DNA of 64,000 nucleotides from contig JAMXIF010000002.1 of the NCBI GenBank assembly GCA_028583685.1, positions 62,415,627 to 62,479,626 on the forward strand. The letters are read 5' to 3'. The notes beneath the pieces are model-generated. The model was not told the origin of the DNA and made no database searches. It saw only the letters and a list, made by a program, of their open reading frames with translations. Source of the stretch: Petaurus breviceps papuanus. Lineage: Eukaryota > Chordata > Mammalia > Diprotodontia > Petauridae. Positions 46,245 to 57,391 of this stretch are shown one piece after another (the first letter of the stretch is position 1; every line of letters starts with the position of its first letter). A program made the translations under genes and the position numbers.

Positions 46245-46418
46245 ATTTTATTTTCTTTTATTTGCTTTTTGGAGGGGGGAAGGCAGGGAAATTGGGGTTA
46301 AGTGACTTGCCCAAGGCCACATGGCCAGTAAGTATTAAGTGTCTGAGGCCGAATTTGAACTCAGGTCCTCCTGACTCCAGGGCCGGTGCTCTATTCACTG
46401 TGCCACCTAGCTAGTCCC
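46245..46418 (-). mobile_element. WSINE-type SINE with target duplication
   Basis: TTTGCTTTTTGGAGGGG through CACTGTGCCACCTAGCTAG. Direct repeats AAACTATACTT / AAACTACACTT lie at 46234-46244 and 46419-46429. Confidence 0.9.
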
Positions 46419-46608
46419 AAACTACACTTTCAGTGTTAAAGTCAGAGATTTTAGAAAGTCCTCAGTTTTGATGCTAGAAATAGTAAAGCTAGAAGGTAAT
46501 TTTAAGGGATGATGCTTTGTATCAGCACACTACTCTCTGTGATATCTGACTGACCTGAAAATTTGATAATTTTAATAACTCCTAATAGCTTATCTAGTAA
46601 GGGAAGAA

Positions 46609-46625
46609 TAAGGTAGCTAGGTAGT
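46609..46625 (+). mobile_element. MAR1 SINE, left part (split by LTR)
   Basis: AAGGTAGCTAGGTAGT is the head of the SINE. The body resumes at 47280 after the family A LTR. Confidence 0.75.
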
Positions 46626-47279
46626 TGTAGTGTTAATGGAATAGGAGGATCTTTCTTATCCATTAATAGGTCTCTGTGATCACGTGTCCCCTTTCCCTTG
46701 GAACTGGAGCCATGTTCCCAGGTCTAAAGGTACACAGGTATTTCAATCATGGATGTCTTTCTGCTTTCACAGTTGTGATACATCCTGAGTTACATAGACC
46801 CCATTGGGGGAAGAATTTGCCTAAGGAGGAGCTTGCTTAAGAGGAGGCTTGTTTATACTATAGTTTTGGTACTAAGCTAATTAGGCACTTAGTCTTGAGG
46901 GTTATGGTGCCTTCTGGCTCTGAGTCTATTCATTGAAAACTATATATACTGGGAGGTTGGTATTTACTTTTACATTTGTTTATGAGAAGGACCTATTGAT
47001 TCCCTGGGCAGGACTGCATTTGTTAAGAGCTCCCCTGACTGCTCAGAGGTTGTGTTTTCTTGAACAGGTGGTGTATGTAAGTGGTCATATTCCTTTGTTC
47101 AGATAGTAGGAGCGCTGTCTGTTAAATCTCTGTGCTAATTTCTCTACTTGTATTTTCTACTTATCTGTAGCTAAAGTAAGATTATTGACTCCTTTAGAAG
47201 TTGTCTTTCCTTTAGCAAAGCATATAAAGAACCTGTGGTAGCAGTCCATCCTGGGTATGCTAGGGTGTTTGCTAATACA
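46626..47279 (+). mobile_element. Solo LTR, endogenous retrovirus family A (copy 2)
   Basis: A fossil LTR of 654 bp starting TGTAGTGTTAATGG and ending TTTGCTAATACA. Its 3' part (AAAGTAAG, then GTCTTTCCTTTAGCAAAGCA, then AAGAACCTG) matches the LTR at 14910-15475. A TATA-like box (ACTATATATACTGGG) lies near 46945. It sits inside a MAR1 SINE: the SINE head (GGTAGCTAG) stops at 46625 and resumes at 47280 (ATGGTGCAGTGG). The 5-bp target copies GTAGT and ATGGT are each one change away from the SINE consensus GTGGT. No internal viral sequence is present. Confidence 0.85.
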
Positions 47280-47525
47280 ATGGTGCAGTGGCTAGACTAG
47301 AGTCAGGAAGACTCATCTGCTTGAGTTCAAATCTAGCCTTAGACACTTAACTAGCTGTATGGCCCTGGGTAAATCACTTAACAATGTTTGCCTTGTTTTC
47401 CTCATTTGTAAAATGATTTAGAGAAGGAAATGGTGACCTATTCCAGTATCTTTGCAAAAAAACCCAAACAAACACAAATGAGGTCCGGAAGAGTTGGACA
47501 TAAGTAAACAACTGCACAATAATGA
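47280..47525 (+). mobile_element. MAR1 SINE, right part
   Basis: ATGGTGCAGTGGCTAGAC, GCTGTATGGCCCTGGGTAAATCACTTAAC, then the RTE-type tail (GAGAAGGAAATGGTGACC, GAGGTCCGGAAGAGTTGGAC). Confidence 0.88.
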
Positions 47526-47733
47526 CAGTAAGGGAAGAATTGCATCTTTTCCCCTTGATAAAAAATAATCTCTGATGTCAAGTCCTCCAGGAGTTTGTTG
47601 ATACACTAGTATTATCAAATAACAAAATAGCAGAGAAAAGTTTTACCCTTGAAGTGGAGACTATTGAAGCATAGTGGGACAGAAAGGTTTAGGAATAACG
47701 AGCAGAAGGATTATTGAGACATCATTTGAGTAA

Positions 47734-47910
47734 CTTTTTTTTTCTTTTTGGAGGGAGTAATGCAGGGCATTTGGGTTTTAGTGACTTGCCCAAGGTCACA
47801 TGGCTAGGTTTTTGTGTTAAGTGTCTGAGGCCAGATTTGAACTCAGATTCTCCTGACTCCAGGGCCAGTGCTCTCTATTCACTGCTCCACCTAGCCACCT
47901 AGCCACCCCT
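47734..47910 (-). mobile_element. WSINE-type SINE
   Basis: AGTGACTTGCCCAAGGTCACATGGCTAGG through CACTGCTCCACCTAGCCACC. Weak direct repeats TTGAGTAA / TTGAATAA flank it. Confidence 0.85.
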
Positions 47911-48668
47911 CCTTGAATAAGTCTTTATCTCACCCCAGCAGGCTTCCTGAAACAGTTGGAAGACAGACAACAATACTTTTTCATTGTTTAGAGGCATCTC
48001 TCTCTTAGCACTAAGGAGTAAAGCAAGGAGCCATATTCTCTAATTCCCATGAATGACCAAGTTCGTAGACAAGTCTAGGCTCAGAATGCCACAAGGAGAG
48101 ACCATAAGAAAACAGACTTAGGGATTTAATGATAGTAGAATGACTGCTCAGGGTGCAGGGGACCTCCTTTTAGATCAAGGCTTTTCAAACTTTTGTTCCA
48201 TTGCTACCTTTGGAAGGTCCAAACCCTGGAAAAAATAAAAATAACAGAGGCAATACAAAGAGGTAACTTTTAGTACTAGGATAACTGATTTCTCTAATGT
48301 TTCCAATTTAACCTGAAACATTCCTGTTTATAGGCTGGTGAAGCTTATGGACCCTGTCTCAGAATAATGATTTGAAATAATTGAAGGAAATGCTAAATTT
48401 CAGTTAGAAGTTAATGAAAATAAAGATGTGGGTTTTATCCTGTCCTAATGCACAGAACTTCTAAATTTTTTTCACAATATTTTTTTTGTGGTCCATGGAT
48501 CCTAGTCTATGAACCACTGATTTAAAATATCAATCTAAGAGTGTATGGGGTCATCTTTTTTCTTCTGTGTGTGTGTGGGGTGGGGAAGGGTTTGAGAGAA
48601 CCTAGTAAAATGTTGTTCTGTATATTGTATTTGCTCAATATGTAGTGATTAAGTAGATCTTCATTTTT

Positions 48669-48876
48669 AAAATTTTTGTTTTGCTTTTTTTTTGGAGGGG
48701 GGAAGGTAGGGTAATTGGGGTTAAGTGACTTGCCCAAGGTCACATGGCTAGTTTGTGTGTGTGTGTGTGTATGTGTGTGTGTGTGTGTGTGTGTCAAATG
48801 TCTGAGGCCGGATCCAAACCCAGGCCCTCCTGACTCCAGGGAGGGTGCTCTACTCACTTTGCCACCTAGCCACCCA
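48669..48876 (-). mobile_element. WSINE-type SINE with a (TG)n expansion inside
   Basis: GTGACTTGCCCAAGGTCACATGGCTAG is followed by about 40 bp of (TG)n and then GTCTGAGGCCGGATCC. Direct repeats AGATCTTCATTTTT / ACATCTTCATTTTT lie at 48655-48668 and 48877-48890. The 124-residue antisense frame is SINE sequence. Confidence 0.9.
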
Positions 48877-49089
48877 ACATCTTCATTTTTTCTCACATTT
48901 TTCTTCCTTCCCAGAGGGCAACAGTTTCAAATTTACTGAGTAAAAGAAGCCACTTCCCATTTGACATTACATCCCATCTCCCAGGATAATATCCTAGCCT
49001 GCTTTCAAAGCAAAGTCCCATAATAACAGCTTAAGTTCATGCAGTACATTTGTATGTGTGTAGATAGAGTAGGTATGCAGATAGATAAC

Positions 49090-49262
49090 ATAATCAGAAA
49101 GCCTTGTTGATTTTTTTTTCCCTTTCATGACAGCCCTGTAAAATAGGTGGGTCAAGTAGTATTAGCTCCACATTTCTGATGAGAAAAATGAGTCCCAGGC
49201 AATTTACATGACTTGCCTACTAGTAACAGAATGAGTGGAAGAGTTGGAACTCTTCGGATTTC
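49090..49262 (-). mobile_element. MIR
   Basis: TCATGACAGCCCTGTAAAATAGGTGGG and TGACTTGCCTACTAGTAACAGAATG. Confidence 0.65.
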
Positions 49263-49289
49263 TTGTCTTTTACCTATGTGACTTCCCCT

Positions 49290-49308
49290 CCCCCCCCCCC
49301 CCCCCCCC
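49290..49308. repeat. Poly(C) run of 19
   Basis: A pure C run; its length should be treated as approximate in sequencing. Another run of 12 C lies at 49812-49823. Confidence 0.9.
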
Positions 49309-49374
49309 ATGGCCCCATCTCTATCCCATTCGCTCCATATTTGAAGGTATAGCAACAAGAATCAGGGCATCAGT

Positions 49375-49510
49375 GACTTAACACTAGGGATCATATAGTC
49401 CAACCCCTTAGTTTTACAGATGAGGAAACTGTGACTCAGAGAGATTAAATGATTATCTAGGATCACATACCTAGAAAGTGACAGAGTCAAGGTTTGGTCA
49501 TATACAACTT
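49375..49510 (-). mobile_element. MIR
   Basis: TTTTACAGATGAGGAAACTGTGACTCAGAGAG and GGATCACATACCTAGAAAGTGACAGAG. Confidence 0.8.
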
Positions 49511-51397
49511 TAAGATAGAATCTGAGCTATATATAAGTGTTTGGTTCAAAACAGTTTTATATGACCAATAATCTTCTGAAAAGGATTAGATAATCTTCTG
49601 AAAAGGATTGGATAGGATGCCCTACCACTTGCTAAACCACAGCTTAAGAAAGTTGTCATGGGGGTTTGAATGAATGAACACAAGATCAAACACCATTGAT
49701 GTCACTTAGGAATATTTGCACCTAAGACATATCCAAGCAGCATGAATCACCCTGTGCTGAGCAAGGTCTTACAGAGAAAGTCAGATCAAGGGCAGAGCAA
49801 CTACCCTGAGGCCCCCCCCCCCCAATAACATTAGCAAGTTTTCTGATTTAACTAATTGCCCTTGCTCTATAGATTCTAAGTGCTCTGGTTCCTATGTTGC
49901 TAAAGATCTAAAGTATCAGTATGGTCCTTTAAATTCGACACTCTGGTGCAAGGGTCTGACTGCTTTATCTTAGTTACAAGTCTGGTTAAATGGCATAACA
50001 CAATGAAAAAAATACCTTTTCTCTTTTCAGTAAATTTCCACTCCTTTGTGCTTTCTTGAATCTCTAAAATCATCATTCATATTCATTCCTTTGGAGGATT
50101 TCCTGAAATCACTTTATGGTCATTTTTGCCAGTCTGACTCAATATTAACTTACTTAGCTGAGTTGTTGTTGTTGTTGATGATGTGTTTTTAAGAATCTGA
50201 TTACCCAGTAAGGATTCCTTTGTTTGGCATCTCCCAAATTGAATGGGCATACACAATTGATAAGAGTCAGGTACTGTTCTCCTTAAGAGGAGATGAAAAG
50301 AAAGATCTGAGCTCACCTCTGGCTTGTCTCTTGGGATCTAGAGAGGAGTCTTCTGGCCAGTATTCCTTTTCTCACATGCTGTTCAACTCAGCTTTATGTG
50401 TTTACATTTATATAGCACCTTTCCTCAGAGGAAACGATTGCACTGATGTAAAGGCAAAAGGTCACTTGAAATTTGAGTTACACTGAGTGGCAATAAACTT
50501 CACACTGTCAGGAAGTTTGTTTTGAGACTTAGTAAATGTTCCTTTGTGGATTTCCTCTCATCACTCCTACTTACTAGACTGTCCATGTATACTTCTCTAA
50601 GCAATTCCACTCTTGACTCTGTTTCTACATTCTTTAAATTCTCCCAGGAAGCAATCATGTCTTCCCTCTGTGACCTTAATTAGCACCTCGTCAAATATAC
50701 ATATTTAGTGCTTTTAATCTTTCCACAGAAATCAGTCCCCTCTGTATGCAGTCCTCTTGTTTAACTCTTTTGCAATCCACTGAATTTCTTCTGGTATATT
50801 TCCACTATCTGATATGAAGTGGCTAGGAAATAATATGTCACCTCATTAGTGACTCATAAAAAAGGACTTCTTCACCTCCAAGCTGTGTGATTTGATAGCT
50901 CCAAATATTAACTCCAAAATTATAGTAGCCCTTTTTATGCTACGATATTACATTGCTAGTCTACATCCAGCTTGCTGCCTTCAAGTCCCTTTTGACTGTT
51001 CCTTTTAAGGTTGGCTCTTTGCTTTGAATATTTTCCTTCAAAGGAAGCTGCTGCATACTCCCTCAAGTTAAATCTCCTTTTATTATTTCAGATTCACATT
51101 ACTATTGCCTCTAAGTCCCTTTGCATCTCTTCTCTTTCTTTCTTGGCATTTGCACCCTTTCAATTTAGTATCACTGGAGAGTTTCATTCTGATTCAGTCT
51201 TCTCTCTACTGGGGTCATGAATACAGATGTTAATAAGACTGTAGATAACAACCCTTGAAGATTTGATTTGGTTAAGGACCTTTATCTTTGGAATGTAAAG
51301 ATCCTTGAATTTCATCACGAAATGCCAGCCCATCATGACCCCACTGCTGGTGATGTTAAATGCTGTGACTACTACGATTTCTGGTATATAGAAACGT
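49511..51397. other. Unassigned stretch
   Basis: Poly(C) at 49812-49823 and a (GTT)n patch at 50165. No gene or SINE recognised. Confidence 0.5.
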
Positions 51398-51600
51398 CTT
51401 ATTTATTAGAGATTTTTAGAGCTGTAAGGGGCCTTACAAACCATCTTGTTTAAGGGCCTTATTTTATATGTGAGAAATCTGTGCCTCAGAGATGTGGAAT
51501 AATTTACCCAAGTCCATAAATAGTTTGTTAGTGGCTGGTCTGAGGTTGGAACCAAGCTGTCCTGATTCTTAGGCAAGCATTCTCTCCATTTTAGGGAATG
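51398..51600 (-). mobile_element. MIR
   Basis: TTTTTAGAGCTGTAAGGGGCC, GAAATCTGTGCCTCAGAG and AAGCTGTCCTGATTC. Confidence 0.75.
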
Positions 51601-51888
51601 GATGCACTACTCTACACTGTGGAATTTCTCTCCTTGCTACTGATTTGCATTAGAAAATAAGGATCTTTCAGACAAGAAATCCTTGCCTAAATGAAATTGA
51701 AAGCTTTTAAGGAGGCAAGAGCTGCAAGGTAGAGGCAGGGATGAGAGAGAGACAGACATCTGTCAGAGTATACACTCTTGTTTTGAGAAGTTCTTGTTCA
51801 GTGCTTTATAGAATTTTGAAGGATTTTCCCAGCCCTGGGAGTGAACCTCTGAAATTTCCTTGTTGCTATTTAGACTTTCTCCATTGAA

Positions 51889-51947
51889 TAAAATAGTAGT
51901 AGTAGAAGCAGCAGTAGCAGTAGTTGTAGCGGTAGTGGTGGTGGTAC

Positions 51948-52013
<66 letters not shown>

Positions 52014-52160
52014 CAGCAGCAGCAGCAGCAGCAGCAGTAATGGGGGTGGTGGTGATGGTAGTAGTTGTAGTGGTGGAGGTGGTGGCAGATATAGTAGTAA
52101 TGCTAGTAGTAGTTGTAATAAAACTAGTAGTACTGGTAGTAGTAGTAGCAGCAGCAGCAA
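51889..52160. repeat. Compound (TAG)/(CAG)/(GTG) trinucleotide array
   Basis: About 270 bp of triplets: TAG units with variants, about 24 pure (TAG), about 9 (CAG), then degenerate GGT/GTA/GTG triplets and a final (AGC)n. It adjoins the MON1 SINE at 52155. The poly-Val/Ala frame and the poly-Leu/Pro complement are repeat artefacts. Confidence 0.95.
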
Positions 52161-52320
52161 TATTTATACAGAACTTTAAGGTCTGTGAGGCATTTTACCA
52201 ATATTATTATGCCCATTTGAAGATGAGAAAAATGAAGCTGAAGGAGATTAAGTAGCTTTCCTAGGGTCACACAGCTGGAAGTGTGTGAGACTGGATCTAA
52301 CCTCTGGGGTATGGATCTAC
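52155..52320 (-). mobile_element. MIR/MON1, adjoining the trinucleotide array
   Basis: TTTATACAGAACTTTAAGGTCTGTGAGG, GCCCATTTGAAGATGAG and CCTAGGGTCACACAGCTGG. The array at 51889 occupies the place of the SINE's A/T-rich tail. Confidence 0.75.
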
Positions 52321-53194
52321 TTAAGATAGGGAGAACAAACTCATGTTCTTTCAAGGCACAAGGAGCCAGACCCCATTTTAACTAGAATCAGCTATAGTCT
52401 TTTAAAAAGGAACACCATTATGATTAATGATTCTAAAATCACAAATCTCAGATTTGTAAAGGGTTCATCCTAAACATTGGTCTCCATGAATAAAAAATAC
52501 TTCTTTTATAATGTACTCAACTAATGAATATCCACATTTTGTTTTAAGATGTCTGTTAAAGAGAACACATTACTACCCAAGGTAGCAAATTCTACTTTAA
52601 GATTGTTCTAATTATTAGAATTTTTTCCTGTATATCAAAACTAAATTGATACCCACAATTTCTACCCATTACGTCAAGTTCTACCCTCTGGAACCAAATC
52701 AAACAAGTCCAATCCACTGACTCTCTCTTATGTGGGCTAATCATTTTTAGTTTATTTAACCAATTGTCAGTAGCACGATATCAAGACCCATTTTCAACCT
52801 GGTCAACCCCTCTGGACAAGTGTTTTCTTAAAAAAAAAAGTGAATCATTTTACTATTAGATAACAGGAATTATGTTAACAGTATTAGGAGAGGGATGGAT
52901 AAGGGGAAGATAAAGACAGAAAGTCTAATCAAGGAATGACAACATTACAGAAGCCAAATTAAGTTTTGCATAAAATTTCAAGTACAGAACAGACTGATTC
53001 ATAATTTATTCAGATGCAGATATCTACAAATGGTAATGATTTCAAGGCATCACATCTATGTCTTAGGGGCTCAGCTCAGGGGAAAAAAGGGGGGAGGGAC
53101 AGAAGGATTTGAGGATCCATAGAATAACTAGTACAAGATATATTTATATGATATGTCTCTAGTAGAAAGAGTCAGCATGAATATTGGAGATTGG
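52321..53194. other. Unassigned AT-rich stretch
   Basis: Nothing recognised; MIR- or L2-like patches are too weak to call. Confidence 0.5.
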
Positions 53195-53894
53195 GAAAAA
53201 AAGAGACAGGAGACAATCCCTACTCCCAAGGAGTCCATTGTCTAATGGAAGAGATGACTTGAAAGCCACTATGTATAAAGAAGGTATATGCAGGAATAAT
53301 TGTAATTGGAACAAGAGCTATGACATGTAAAATTTCAGCAGTGCCAATTATTATTCTAATCTTTCCTTTGTGTCTATGGGTAATAAGACAGTTCAAAAGT
53401 AGTCCAATACAAAGTAAACAGAAGGGAAGGCAGTGGGATTAAGTGGAGGAGCATTAATAACTAGGATAATCAGGAAATACTTCTTGAAGGAGGTGGAAGT
53501 TTACCTGAGCTTTGAACAGAGTTTGGGGTTCCAGGAGCCAGAAGTGGGTACGGACCATATTTAAAGTCTATGGGACAGACTTTACAAAGGTACAGTTGCA
53601 AAAGGTTAACTGCTCCAAATCAGGTACAGGAAGCAGGCCAGTTTGGCTAGAATGTAGAACTTATGATGGTGACTAATGAGTAATTTGCTTGAAAGTATAT
53701 GTTAGAGCCAGATTATGAGGGACTTTAAATGTCAAATCAAGAAATTTGAAGTTTATTCTAAAGGTCGGAAGCCACTGAAGATTATTGAGCAGAAGAATGA
53801 CATAGTCTGACTTGCACTTCAACAGCTATATGAAGGACATTTTAGAGAGGGGAAAGAATTGTCTTTGGGAGACAAATTCAACTATCTTGTAAGA
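53195..53894 (-). mobile_element. L2 3' region (antisense), left part
   Basis: CCCAAGGAGTCCATTGTCTAATGGAAG, CTTCTTGAAGGAGGTGG, GAGGGACTTTAAATGTCAAATC, AAGGTCGGAAGCCACTGAAG and GAATGACATAGTCTGACTTGC are the complement of L2 in order. The match resumes at 54841 after an insert. Confidence 0.8.
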
Positions 53895-54840
53895 GTGGGG
53901 TCAGTGAAGTCGATTTCAGGTGATGTCACTTAACGTAGTTTGTGCCTTAAGTAGATGAGAACACCTCTTTTGAATCAATCAATCAAGGGCATTAAACTGG
54001 ATGTGGGAAGCACTTCAAAGCCAATGGGTGAAATGAACGATGTTCCAGAAAAATGGAAACCAAGAATTCACTTGTTTAGAAGCTTATAGAATAAATACAT
54101 TCTAGTAAAGCTCTTGAGAAGCAATGAAGGAACGGAATAGGGCTTTTGCCTCCTCACCACCTCCTTGACCAGAGAATGACGTTGTGAACTTTGGAAGGTT
54201 GGAGAGTTAGGCTTCTCATAGAAATTCTAACAGTGTCCTGGGTGCTGTGGCTGGCAACATGATCTGTATCTGGTACCAAGAGCAACCATTACATATCGAG
54301 GAAAGGTAGTTTTAGGACTCTATAAAGAGGCTAAAAAAAGACTGCAATAACAAAGGGAAGTATCTTGAGGACTTCTATAAATGGACTTTGAAGTTCTATG
54401 AGTTACCCCACTTTGTTATATGTGTTCTAAGTTTGAGCCTACATCTCCCTGGACCCAGTATGTACATGTGAAAGAGTGTTACACTCTTTATTTTTTTGGG
54501 GGAAAGAGTATTTTGTACCAATACTTCTTACTCTACAACTTTAGTTTAACTTTCTTTTTCGCTTTTTGGAGGGCAGTTGGGGTGCAGTGACTTGCCCAAG
54601 GTCACACAGTTAATTTTTGTGTTAAATTTTAACTTTCTAAAAGTTAATAAAGTCTAGCTGAATAAATAATAACAATCAACTGAGGAGAAGACTAGTGAGG
54701 GCTTTTGAGCTACAGTACTAGAAAAAACGCCCCTCAGCCTCTCAGACTATGAGGGGAGAAGTACTTACCATTCTTTAGGGAACCAACTTATCTGCACAAG
54801 TGGGACTTGGGATATTAGCTCTAGAATTTGTGTCATGTTT
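53895..54840 (+). mobile_element. Unclassified insert, possibly an LTR, splitting an L2
   Basis: The antisense L2 text breaks near 53895 and resumes near 54840. The roughly 0.95 kb between is not L2. It has a TATA-like CTCTATAAAGAGG near 54320 and an AATAAAGTC signal near 54646, a spacing that would suit an LTR. I could not fix TG/CA ends or a target duplication, so the class is uncertain. A WSINE fragment sits inside it. Confidence 0.35.
54557..54627 (-). mobile_element. WSINE fragment
   Basis: GCTTTTTGGAGGGCAGTTGGGG, CAGTGACTTGCCCAAGGTCACACAG. The head end is missing. TTTAACTTT occurs on both sides. Confidence 0.75.
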
Positions 54841-55215
54841 TATAGTAGGCCAGATGAGAGATGATGACTGGACTAATCTGATGTCTTATGAATTGAGATA
54901 AGGTTATAAATTAAAGAGTTGTTGAATTCAGGTAGACATAAATTGTCAATTGAATGCATGTTCCATAAGAGTTTGGAGGGTAAACAGTCAAAGATGATTT
55001 CTAGGTTGAAAACTTGGATAATGGGAAAAAATTGTGTTACCCTTGATGTAAATGGGGAAGTCGGGAGGAAGGACAGGTCTAGTGGTAAGGAAAATGAACA
55101 TGTTTATTTTCAGATTCCTGTGAGATATCCAGCTGGAGATAGGCAGAAATATGCTATTGGAACGCAGGAGGGAATTATGGGATGGATAGAGTTTGGATTC
55201 ATTTTTATAAGGGAA
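54841..55215 (-). mobile_element. L2 3' region (antisense), right part
   Basis: ATAGTAGGCCAGATGAGAGATGATGAC, TTTCTAGGTTGAAAACTTGG, GTAAATGGGGAAGTCGGG and ATATCCAGCTGGAGATAGGCAG continue the antisense L2. The 116-residue frame at 54919-55269 is this complement, not a gene. Confidence 0.8.
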
Positions 55216-55224
55216 ATAATTGAA

Positions 55225-55310
55225 TCTGTAGGACCTGAAGACCAGGGTTCACTCAAATCTTGCCTATGACACAAACTAGCTGTGTGGTTGTGTAAGTTAA
55301 TTAATCGAAA
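55225..55310 (+). mobile_element. MIR fragment
   Basis: GGACCTGAAGACCAGGGTTCACTCAAATC and CTAGCTGTGTGGTTGTG. Confidence 0.6.
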
Positions 55311-55534
55311 ATGAAGTTATAGACCATTACTGACCTTTATCATTGTAGGGTGCTGCCACACTGGAATTCCCTTACATGGATGAAATTATAGTTCCAGACC
55401 TAAAAACAACTATAAAAATGACAACAATAATCCTTAGTGGAAAGGAGCCAAATGGAATAAAGAACTCTGTTCTCTTTCTAGATCTAATCAGATTGAAGAA
55501 CTGCACTTCCTGAATTCTCTCTGATTAATCATAA

Positions 55535-55710
55535 AGCCACAGAATTCTAGGAGTGGAAAGCATCTTAAGGTTAATCAAACCCAATCCTTCCATTTTGCAG
55601 ATGAGGAAATGGAGGTCACCTAAAGTTAAATAATTTGTCTAGGTTTATATTCTATTAAGTGACTGAAACAGGTGCATAGTCCAAGTATTCTGACTTTCAT
55701 CCACTGTTGA
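55535..55710 (-). mobile_element. MIR
   Basis: CCACAGAATTCTAGGAGTGGAAAGCATC, CCATTTTGCAGATGAGGAAATGG. Confidence 0.75.
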
Positions 55711-56220
55711 TTCTACTATATAGTAGCATCTTTTATTTGGATATAATTATTTCAGAAGATCCAAAGTTTCAGTCTGTCTTCTGATTAAAGAACTTCCAAT
55801 ACATGAAAGATGGCACTGAAATACACTGTAACAAAGAAGATAATTTTTAAACAGGTAATAATAATCGTTGTTGAAGCTAAGGAGTTGGGTCTCCCAATCC
55901 TTTCTCTTCTCTGCTATGGAATTCCTCTTTTGGATGCACACAATGATCCAGACTTGATTCAGTCCTAGGGAAATTTGTCCTATAAGAATAAGGACAGATG
56001 CTCTAACAGTTTGCCTCATTATAGCCTCGGTCCTGGTGCCCAGAAGAAATATAGATTAGATCTTGTTTCATTTCTAGGGTCTTTTCAAAACAGAGACAGT
56101 TGAAAGGTATACAATATAAATGTGGTATGGAAAAGTTATTTCCTATATTCAGAAAAAATGATAAACATATAACACTAACAAGTGAGCTTTGGATAAATAT
56201 GACCCCAACCAGCAGAGGTG

Positions 56221-57351
56221 TGTAATGCTAAGCAAAGGCAACTTCCCAAGGTTCAAAATACCAGCATAGGTGCTCTCCATTTTATTCAGTGAAAAATTAA
56301 GAACAGAGAAAATCAAAATATAGCATAATTCAAAATACAATTCAATAATCTCTAAGTACTATTCCACCCTTGGACATTATAATTCATTTAGTCAATTCCA
56401 AAGACCCTCTTCTAAGCACTACTCCACCCCTAGGCTGTACATTCATTTAGTCAACCACAAAGCCCCTCTTCTCAAATGGAGATTAGTTTCCAATCATAAG
56501 TAAAGTACATTCATTTGGTCAATCACAGAGCACAAAAAAGTCAAAAGTTCCCCACCCTTGGATCACAATTGAATCTACCCCCAGAGTTACAACAAGCTTA
56601 AGCACAGCATTTAATACCCAAAGAGAGGTCTTTTTTTCATCTTGACCTGAGGCAAGTTCTCAGCAATCTTTGTTCCTGGGGAGACAAAGCTTAGCAAGGC
56701 CACAAGATGCATTGCCAGTGTCTTCATAAATTCATTCTCTGTCTGCAGAACAGTCCCAGGACCCCTGAAAACATTAGCAAGACCCTCTTCCAGGATTTCT
56801 GTAAACATACAACAAGAAAATCCTTCTTCAGGGCTTCTGAAATAACAGCAAAGTTCCAGGACCTTTACAACAACAGCACTGTCCTTCACCAGTGGACAGA
56901 ATTTACTCTCTGTCTGCAGAACAGTCTCAGGAGCTCTGAACCAATAGCAAGGTTCCAGAACCTCTGCAACAACAGGACTGTCTTTCCCCCGTGAACAAAT
57001 CTGGCAAAACATCAAAACAGACAGACAAAGTACCAGCATAAAATCCATGTCTCCTCAGTCTTTGGCAGCTCTGGGTGGCAGCTCTCAAAAGTCCTGGGCA
57101 ATTCAAACTGGCCCTCAGTAATCCTCTCCATCTCTCTCTGCCTCCAAGATGCTGCTTCCAAAAAGTTCTTCTGCCTCTCTCTTTGCTTGTGTCTCTCTAA
57201 ATTTATGTCACCAGCTCCTCCCAGTTCAGCCCTCTCTTTTCACATCAACAAGTCCATCCCACAATTGGGATTCACAAGCTCTGGGTTTTAACACAATCAG
57301 TCCAAAAACCAAGCCAATACAGGGGGATCTTTAAATTCCATTACTATTACA
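56221..57351 (-). mobile_element. Solo LTR, endogenous retrovirus family B (copy 2)
   Basis: A fossil LTR of 1131 bp on the minus strand. Read on that strand it starts TGTAATAGTAATGGAATTT, continues AAAGATCCCCCTGTATTGGC and ends AGCATTACA. The same landmarks occur in the LTR at 38778-39777. A perfect 5-bp target duplication AGGTG lies at 56216-56220 and 57352-57356. A TATA-like CATAAATTTA stands where copy 1 has its TATA box. The middle carries about three loosely repeated units of roughly 85 bp (for example CTCTGTCTGCAGAACAG at 56737 and again at 56908). The long open frames on both strands here are LTR sequence, not genes. Confidence 0.88.
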
Positions 57352-57391
57352 AGGTGCTAATTACCATCATAATCTGCTAGAAAGTTGATCT

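Noticed and set aside
48522-48896. 124-codon minus-strand frame with a (TH)n run
   Set aside because: WSINE body plus (TG)n; WSINE frames giving LESGGPGFGS-like peptides recur at other SINE copies.
51860-52255. 131-codon poly-Val/Ala open frame and 96-codon poly-Leu/Pro complement
   Set aside because: Both are read-through of the trinucleotide array; no start context, homology or splice signals.
54919-55269. 116-codon open frame
   Set aside because: It is the complement of an L2 3' region, matching the L2 consensus order.
56611-57048. 145-codon minus-strand frame and 95-codon plus-strand frame
   Set aside because: Both lie inside the family B LTR and arise from its repeated units; LTR sequence, not a gene.
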